Assembly (NCBI GenBank): GCA_003218615.1
Contig: QHOD01000040.1
Span: 1 to 10,543, forward strand
DNA length: 10,543 nt
Reading direction: 5' to 3'
DNA from: Verrucomicrobiota bacterium
GTDB taxonomy: Bacteria; Verrucomicrobiota; Verrucomicrobiia; Chthoniobacterales; UBA10450
Part shown: piece after piece, positions 6,234 through 10,543 of the stretch
How positions within the stretch are numbered: position 1 is the stretch's first letter
How the letters are laid out: every line of letters begins with the position of its first letter
Made by a program: the position numbers and the translations under genes
The notes under the pieces: generated by a model
Told to the model about the DNA's origin: nothing
Databases searched by the model: none
What the model saw: the letters and a program-made list of their open reading frames with translations, nothing else

Positions 6234-7817
6234 ATGCATCAGGCGGAAATTATCGTCGCATTGTTCGCAGCCGTGGCGGCTCTCGTCGTTCTCGCCAATA
6301 AGCTTTCACTGCCTTATCCCATTGTGCTCGTCGTTAGCGGACTCGCGTTGAGCTTCGTTCCGCGCTTGCCGGAAGTGCGACTCAATCCCGAAATTGTCTT
6401 CTACTTCTTTCTGCCGCCGCTGCTCTATCCAGCAGCGCTGTTTACTTCGTGGCGTGATTTTCGGCGAAACTTGCGGCCAATTCTCCTGCTCGCGATTGGA
6501 CTGGTGCTGGTGACGATGGTCACCATCGCATGGGTCGCCCACACCATTCTACCTGGCCTTCCGTGGGCGGCGGCGTTCGCACTTGGGGCAATTGTTTCGC
6601 CCCCAGATGTGGTCTCAGCCGCAGCCGTCCTCCGCCGACTTCCCGTGCCGCATCACATCAAGAGTATTCTCGAAGGGGAAAGCCTGGTGAATGACGCGAC
6701 GGCGCTGGTCGCATTGCAATTCGCGATTGCCGCACTGACAACTGGAACTTTCTCGCTCGGACATGCAACGCTCCGGTTCATGTGGGTTGCAGCCGGCGGC
6801 ATTGCATTCGGGCTGCTCGTCGGTTTTGCGATGCGCTGGGTACACCGGCATCTGGATGACCCGCCCGTGCAAATCACAATCTCCTTGCTTACTCCGTTTG
6901 CCGCTTACTTGCCGGCCGAGCGACTGCATGTTTCCGGCGTTCTGGCGACGGTGACGGCGGGCATTTTTCTCGGTTGGCATTCGCCACTCGTGGTGACCGC
7001 TCGCTATCGGCTCCAGGCATTCGCGTTTTGGGAAATGGTCGTTTTTCTCCTTAATGGATTCGTTTTTATCGTAATTGGGCTGCAGCTGCCGGGAATCTTG
7101 CATGGGTTGCACGCCGAAGCGCTGTTCAGCCCGATCCAAAACGCGCTCATTATCTGCGCCGCGGTCATTTTGGTCCGCATTGCGTGGGTCCTATCAGCGA
7201 CGTATCTGCCGCGTCTGCTCAGCGAAAAATTGCGCCGGCGGGACCCAATTCCGCGGTGGCAACATGTCACGGTCGTAGCCTGGTCGGGCATGCGCGGCGT
7301 CGTTTCACTCGCGGCGGCGTTCGCGTTGCCGCTGGCGCTAAGTAATGGCAGCGCGTTCCCCGGCCGCAATTACATCTTGTTTCTCACTTTCTCGGTAATT
7401 CTCGCCACACTCGTCTTGCAAGGTTTGACGTTGCCCGTCTTGATTCGGAAACTCGGAATCACGGGTGATGGCCAGGCGGACGAGGAGGAGCGAACGGCGC
7501 GCCTGGAAGCGAACAAGGCCGCGATTGAATTGATCGAGAAGCTGCGTGCCAACGGCGATTTTTCACCTGACTTAGTGGATCGTTTGCGCGCTGAATATGA
7601 CGAGCGCGTGGAGCAGTTGGAGCTTTGCGCTGAGAATCCGGACGATTGCCGCGGCGAGATTGCCACGCCACAATACCAGCGTTTGCAGCACGAGGCGCTG
7701 CGAATTGAACGGCAAACGATTATCCATTTACGAAATGAACGCGTGATCAATGACGATGCGCTGCGCCGCATCCAGCGCGATCTCGACCTGGCGGAAGCTC
7801 GCCTGACTGGCTCTTAA
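6234..7817 (+). CDS. CPA1/NhaP-type Na+(K+)/H+ antiporter
   Basis: 527 residues: an inner-membrane cation/proton exchanger for pH and salt homeostasis. About 12 hydrophobic helices cover residues 5-405. Key motifs are FFLPPLLYPA (58-67), GAIVSPPD (118-125), EGESLVNDATALV (147-159) with the Asn153-Asp154 pair, and WSGMRGVVSLAAA (350-362). Asp125, Asn153 and Asp154 match the ion-binding residues of NhaP-type CPA1 exchangers; the usual SPTD is SPPD, a variant I also associate with this subgroup. After residue 410 a cytoplasmic, charged, helical tail of about 115 residues follows. The start fits the family (MHQAEIIVAL) although no Shine-Dalgarno sequence is seen. Whether Na+ or K+ is carried cannot be read from the sequence. 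It follows the HxlR gene, so joint control is possible but not shown. Confidence 0.93.
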   Translation: MHQAEIIVALFAAVAALVVLANKLSLPYPIVLVVSGLALSFVPRLPEVRLNPEIVFYFFLPPLLYPAALFTSWRDFRRNLRPILLLAIGLVLVTMVTIAWVAHTILPGLPWAAAFALGAIVSPPDVVSAAAVLRRLPVPHHIKSILEGESLVNDATALVALQFAIAALTTGTFSLGHATLRFMWVAAGGIAFGLLVGFAMRWVHRHLDDPPVQITISLLTPFAAYLPAERLHVSGVLATVTAGIFLGWHSPLVVTARYRLQAFAFWEMVVFLLNGFVFIVIGLQLPGILHGLHAEALFSPIQNALIICAAVILVRIAWVLSATYLPRLLSEKLRRRDPIPRWQHVTVVAWSGMRGVVSLAAAFALPLALSNGSAFPGRNYILFLTFSVILATLVLQGLTLPVLIRKLGITGDGQADEEERTARLEANKAAIELIEKLRANGDFSPDLVDRLRAEYDERVEQLELCAENPDDCRGEIATPQYQRLQHEALRIERQTIIHLRNERVINDDALRRIQRDLDLAEARLTGS

Positions 7818-7973
7818 TATCGCACCCGAACTTGCGCCGCGCAGATATTCAAACATATCGGGCTGAAGCGCCCTTGCCGCCAGGGCACATCTGCAACCAG
7901 GCCGCGCGCGACTACCGATCAGAATTGTTTTGCATCGCAGGCCAATGTCGGCCTATCCTGAAATCTCTGGCTT
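7818..7973. other. Intergenic region between antiporter and CBS genes, with two small hairpins
   Basis: This 156-base gap has no convincing gene in any frame. It holds two short stems: gccct (7870-7874) with agggc (7882-7886), and aggcc (7939-7943) with ggcct (7950-7954). Neither has the GTAG box of the other repeats and neither is followed by a T-tract. A weak promoter candidate is TTGCAT (7930-7935), 18 bases, then TATCCT (7954-7959), just before the CBS gene; both boxes are poor matches. Confidence 0.3.
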
Positions 7974-8423
7974 ATGGACGTAAGTGGCACCATCAGCGCG
8001 ATCATGAATCACAAAAGCGGCGAGGTTTTTTCGATCTCACCGGACGCAATGGTTTTTGAAGCGATCGAAATGATGGACAAAAAGAATGTCGGCGCGCTCC
8101 TGGTCATGGAGCAAGAGCGATTGGTGGGTGTCATTTCCGAACGCGATTACACCCGAAAAGTCTTCCTGCACGGGAAGCATTCTCGCGAAACGAAGGTCGC
8201 CGAGATCATGTCAACGAATTTGACCGTCACGCATCCGCGCGAACCGGTCGAGAAATGTTTGCGTCTCATGACAGACAAGCACATCCGCCACTTGCCGGTG
8301 ATGGATGGCGACAAAGTTATCGGCGTGATCTCTATTGGCGATTTGGTCAAGCACATCATCTCCTGTCAAAGCGCGGCGATCGCGCATCTTGAAAGCTACA
8401 TCCACGGCGGGTACACGGGATAA
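7974..8423 (+). CDS. Two-CBS-domain protein
   Basis: 149 residues made almost entirely of a CBS pair (Bateman module). CBS1 spans about 8-66 (VFSISPDAMVFEAI, VGALLVME, LVGVISERDYTRKV) and CBS2 about 75-132 (VAEIMSTNLTVTHP, RHLPVMDGDKVIGVISIGDLV). The VISERDY and VISIGDL turns are the usual nucleotide-contact sites, so binding of AMP, ATP or a similar adenine nucleotide is likely. A short tail follows (AHLESYIHGG). There is no catalytic or DNA-binding domain, so the protein probably senses energy state and acts on a partner that is not evident here. The ATG at 7974 puts CBS1 at its normal distance from the N-terminus. The gene is convergent with pyrC, and the whole gap is REPIN E. Confidence 0.93.
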   Translation: MDVSGTISAIMNHKSGEVFSISPDAMVFEAIEMMDKKNVGALLVMEQERLVGVISERDYTRKVFLHGKHSRETKVAEIMSTNLTVTHPREPVEKCLRLMTDKHIRHLPVMDGDKVIGVISIGDLVKHIISCQSAAIAHLESYIHGGYTG

Positions 8424-8424
8424 C

Positions 8425-8473
8425 TGTAGTCGGCATTGCTGATGCCGGCCCGGGATCACCGATCGCGGCTACA
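8425..8473. repeat. REPIN E: GTAG-bounded inverted repeat between CBS gene and pyrC
   Basis: The element runs from tgtag (8425-8429) to ctaca (8469-8473). Its left hairpin is cggcat (8431-8436) with atgccg (8442-8447), 5-base loop. Its right hairpin is 8450-8457 with 8461-8468 (one mismatch) around an acc loop. It fills the gap between two convergent genes: it starts 1 base after the CBS stop codon, and its right GTAG, read on the minus strand, contains the pyrC stop TAG (8471-8469). Confidence 0.75.
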
Positions 8474-9755
8474 ATTTCCAAACTGTTTTGCCGCCGACAA
8501 TCGTTCGCACGGCTCGCCCTTTTAATTTCCATCCATCGAACGGCGAATTCCGCGAGGCTGATTCGAATTTATCAACCCTGACCGTCCACTCCAAATCCGG
8601 ATCAATCACGGTTACATCGGCGGTTGCGCCGATCGATAACGCGCCGGCATCAATCTTCAGCAAACGTGCCGGCTCGTCGGTGTACATCTCGATCAAACGG
8701 ACGATGTCGATCTTGCGAAGCTTGTGCACGAGCAGATCGAGAAACAAACCGAGCTCAGTCTCCAATCCGACGATGCCAAACGGCGCGGCATCGAATTCCA
8801 CTTCCTTTTCGAAATCGGCATGCGGCGCATGGTCGGAACACAAAATCGACAATGTGCCGTCGGCGATTCCCTCCAGCAGCGCATCGACATCTGTCTGCGA
8901 ACGCAGCGGCGGATTCATTTTGTAATTCGTATCAAAATTTTGGATCGCTTCGTCGGTCAACGCGATGTGATGCGGGCAGGCTTCGCCGCTGATTTTCACA
9001 CCGCGCGCCCGTGCTTCGCGCAGCAATCGGACACTTCCGGCTGTACTCAGGTGCTGGCAATGAATGTGATGATCGCAGAGTTCCGCGAGCAAAATATTGC
9101 GCATGACAATCGCTTCCTCACCTGACGCGGGCCAGCCCGGCAAACCGAGGAGGATGCTCCAGGAGCCTTCATGCACGACTCCATTGCCGACTAAATTATA
9201 ATCCTGACAGTGATCGAGCACAGGCACACCGACCATACGGGCATACTCGAGCGCGCGCCGCATCACCTCGTGATTTTGAACACAGTGACCGTCGTCCGTG
9301 ATCGCAACGACGCCGGCCTGCGCCAGTGATCCAATCGGCGCGAGCTCCTCGCCCGCTAGATTTTTCGAGATCGCGCCGGCTGGCAAAACATTTACGCACG
9401 CGACAGCCGCCGCTCGATCTTTGATCCACGCGATCGTGCTAGGATTATCCGCGACCGGCGAAGTGTTCGGCATGCAAACAACTGTGGTAAATCCGCCAGC
9501 CGCTGCCGCTCGCGCCCCGGACTCAATCGTTTCCTTATGACCGAATCCCGGCTCGCGCAGATGGACATGCATGTCGATCAAACCGGGGCAGACGATCAGA
9601 TTGCGTGCGTCAATCTCATCGGGTTGGGTGTTGAGAGTTGAGAGTTGAGAGACCGGCGCGACTTTTCCATCAACAATCAAAAGATCGGCAATTTCATCCC
9701 GCTTGTTTGCCGGGTCGATCACCCGGCCGTTGCGAATGATTGTCGCGCTGCTCAT
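8469..9755 (-). CDS. pyrC: Dihydroorotase, class I
   Basis: 428 residues: a zinc amidohydrolase that cyclises carbamoyl-aspartate to dihydroorotate in pyrimidine synthesis. Metal and substrate residues are present: His63 and His65 in DMHVHLREPG, Asp154 in ITDDGH, His182 in VLDHCQ, His235 in HLST and Asp308 in CSDHAPH. It is therefore an active-type DHOase, not a PyrX-like paralogue lacking the histidines. The start at 9755 is certain: GGAGGA stands 8 bases upstream and the ATG overlaps the pyrB stop (ATGA); a longer frame to 9905 only runs into pyrB. The N-terminal loop at residues 36-45 (SQLSTLNTQP) is encoded by a heptanucleotide repeat. The stop TAG lies in REPIN E. Class I DHOases of some bacteria need aspartate transcarbamoylase as partner, which fits the pyrB-pyrC coupling. 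Confidence 0.95.
   Translation of the reverse strand: MSSATIIRNGRVIDPANKRDEIADLLIVDGKVAPVSQLSTLNTQPDEIDARNLIVCPGLIDMHVHLREPGFGHKETIESGARAAAAGGFTTVVCMPNTSPVADNPSTIAWIKDRAAAVACVNVLPAGAISKNLAGEELAPIGSLAQAGVVAITDDGHCVQNHEVMRRALEYARMVGVPVLDHCQDYNLVGNGVVHEGSWSILLGLPGWPASGEEAIVMRNILLAELCDHHIHCQHLSTAGSVRLLREARARGVKISGEACPHHIALTDEAIQNFDTNYKMNPPLRSQTDVDALLEGIADGTLSILCSDHAPHADFEKEVEFDAAPFGIVGLETELGLFLDLLVHKLRKIDIVRLIEMYTDEPARLLKIDAGALSIGATADVTVIDPDLEWTVRVDKFESASRNSPFDGWKLKGRAVRTIVGGKTVWKL
9624..9651. repeat. Heptanucleotide tandem repeat inside pyrC
   Basis: Three exact copies of ttgagag (9631-9651) follow a fourth, degenerate copy ttgggtg (9624-9630). On the coding strand the unit is ctctcaa. Three units make 21 bases, so the frame is kept and they encode the polar loop SQLSTLN near the N-terminus of PyrC. 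Loss or gain of one unit would shift the frame. Confidence 0.9.
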
Positions 9756-10543
9756 GTTGAAATTCCTCCGCAGAGATAGAGAACAGCCATGCGCACGGCG
9801 AGGCCATTGGTGACCTGGTCGAGGATCACGCTTTGCAACCCATCTGCGACTTCGCTGTCGATCTCGACCCCGCGGTTGATCGGGCCGGGATGCATGATCA
9901 GACAATCCGGTTTCAAAAGTTTTGCGCGTTCCTTGGTCAGGCCAAACAGCCGGATGTATTCGTCGATTCCCGGGAAATATTCTCTGCGCTGGCGTTCATG
10001 CTGAATGCGCAAAAGGTTCACGACATCCGCCTTGGGAAGCACGTCGTCGATCTTGTGCGAAACTTCGACCCCAAGTTTTTCAAACTCGCGCGGCACCAGC
10101 GTGCTCGGTCCGACCAGCGTGACACGCGCACCGAGCTTAAGCAGGCCAAAAATGTTCGAGCGCGCGACGCGACTAAATAAAATGTCGCCGATGATTGCAA
10201 CGCGCAGCCCGGCAATTTTTTCCCTCTTTTCGCGGATCGTATAAAGATCGAGAAGCGCTTGGGTGGGATGCTCGTGCGCGCCGTCGCCGGCATTGATCAC
10301 GCTGGATTTGAGTCGCTGTGCAAGAAACTGCGGCGCGCCTGCGGAGCTGTGACGCAGCACGAGGATGTCGGCGTGCAATGCCTCCAGATTGCGCGCGGTG
10401 TCTTTAAGCGTTTCACCCTTGGTCAGGCTGGAAGTTGTCGCCGAGATATTGATCACGTCTGCGCTTAACCGAAACGCGGCCAGCTCAAACGAGGTGCGCG
10501 TCCGCGTGCTCGGTTCGACAAAGAAGTTAACCAGGGTTTTTCC
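9752..10543 (-). CDS. pyrB: Aspartate carbamoyltransferase catalytic chain, 5' end beyond the window
   Basis: 263 codons are in the window and the gene runs off the right edge; about 45-50 N-terminal residues are missing, judging by the usual length of 305-320. The enzyme makes carbamoyl-aspartate from carbamoyl phosphate and aspartate. The frame stays open from 10456 to 10543 and there encodes VEPSTRTRTSFELA, the carbamoyl-phosphate binding motif, so the GTG at 10456 is internal and not the start. Further motifs are GDGAHEHPTQALLDLY, the RIQHER stretch and MHPGPINRGVEID. The stop TGA (9754-9752) overlaps the pyrC ATG by 4 bases, which indicates translational coupling in one operon. No regulatory chain gene (pyrI) is seen in the window. 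Confidence 0.96.
   Translation of the reverse strand, partial: GKTLVNFFVEPSTRTRTSFELAAFRLSADVINISATTSSLTKGETLKDTARNLEALHADILVLRHSSAGAPQFLAQRLKSSVINAGDGAHEHPTQALLDLYTIREKREKIAGLRVAIIGDILFSRVARSNIFGLLKLGARVTLVGPSTLVPREFEKLGVEVSHKIDDVLPKADVVNLLRIQHERQRREYFPGIDEYIRLFGLTKERAKLLKPDCLIMHPGPINRGVEIDSEVADGLQSVILDQVTNGLAVRMAVLYLCGGIST
9764..9769 (-). promoter_or_regulatory. Ribosome binding site of pyrC
   Basis: GGAGGA on the minus strand, 8 bases before the pyrC ATG and inside the last codons of pyrB. It is the only strong Shine-Dalgarno sequence seen in the window and it fixes the pyrC start. Confidence 0.85.

Noticed and set aside
6615..7139. Minus-strand open frame of 174 codons opposite the antiporter gene
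   Set aside because: It is the antisense of a well-supported membrane protein gene and has no recognisable domain.
7832..8059. Plus-strand 75-codon frame in the gap before the CBS gene
   Set aside because: It starts at a TTG without ribosome binding site, overlaps the CBS gene in another frame, and has no known motif.
251..8473. CRISPR array or attachment sites from the repeated short palindromes
   Set aside because: The repeats are scattered singly between genes, with no regular spacers, no cas genes and no integrase.
9756..9905. N-terminal extension of pyrC into pyrB
   Set aside because: The Arg/Pro-rich residues are the shadow frame of pyrB; the strong ribosome binding site and ATGA overlap fix the start at 9755.
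10456..10456. GTG as start of pyrB, giving a 234-residue protein
   Set aside because: The frame stays open to the window edge and encodes the essential PSTRTRTSFE motif upstream, so the GTG is an internal Val codon.

Overview
The window reads as a stretch of ordinary chromosome from a soil- or freshwater-type bacterium, most likely a member of the Verrucomicrobiota. That placement is inference from gene content, protein wording and the many short GTAG-bounded repeats; there is no rRNA or tRNA to confirm it. Nine complete protein genes and one gene cut by the right window edge are supported, plus the remnant of a toxin gene. No insertion sequence, CRISPR array, RNA gene or prophage was seen.

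Layout. On the plus strand, positions 12-1117 hold a small [4Fe-4S] ferredoxin and thiD (HMP/HMP-P kinase, thiamine synthesis). On the minus strand, 1181-5659 hold, read right to left: an HtrA-like serine protease with one PDZ domain, purD (GAR synthetase, purine synthesis), an exported S41-fold protein that seems to have lost its catalytic Ser and Lys, a short vapC-like (PIN toxin) remnant, and rnc (RNase III). Divergent from htrA, on the plus strand, come an HxlR-family regulator, a CPA1/NhaP-type cation/proton antiporter and a two-CBS-domain protein (5773-8423). The right end, on the minus strand, is a pyrB-pyrC pair with a 4-base ATGA overlap; pyrB continues past the window edge.

What stands out is not a new multi-gene system but the intergenic DNA. 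Five gaps are nearly filled by REP/REPIN-like elements: short hairpins that begin with GTAG and are usually paired in inverted orientation. In one, the two arms differ only by a base-pair swap that keeps the stem intact. These elements reach into genes: the only usable thiD start codon lies inside one, and the stop codons of thiD and pyrC are the TAG of the GTAG box in two others. Other points worth checking are the predicted S41 pseudo-protease and an in-frame heptanucleotide repeat in pyrC.

Together the genes cover nucleotide synthesis (purD, pyrB, pyrC), a cofactor kinase (thiD), RNA processing (rnc), protein quality control (htrA), ion homeostasis (antiporter) and nucleotide sensing (CBS).
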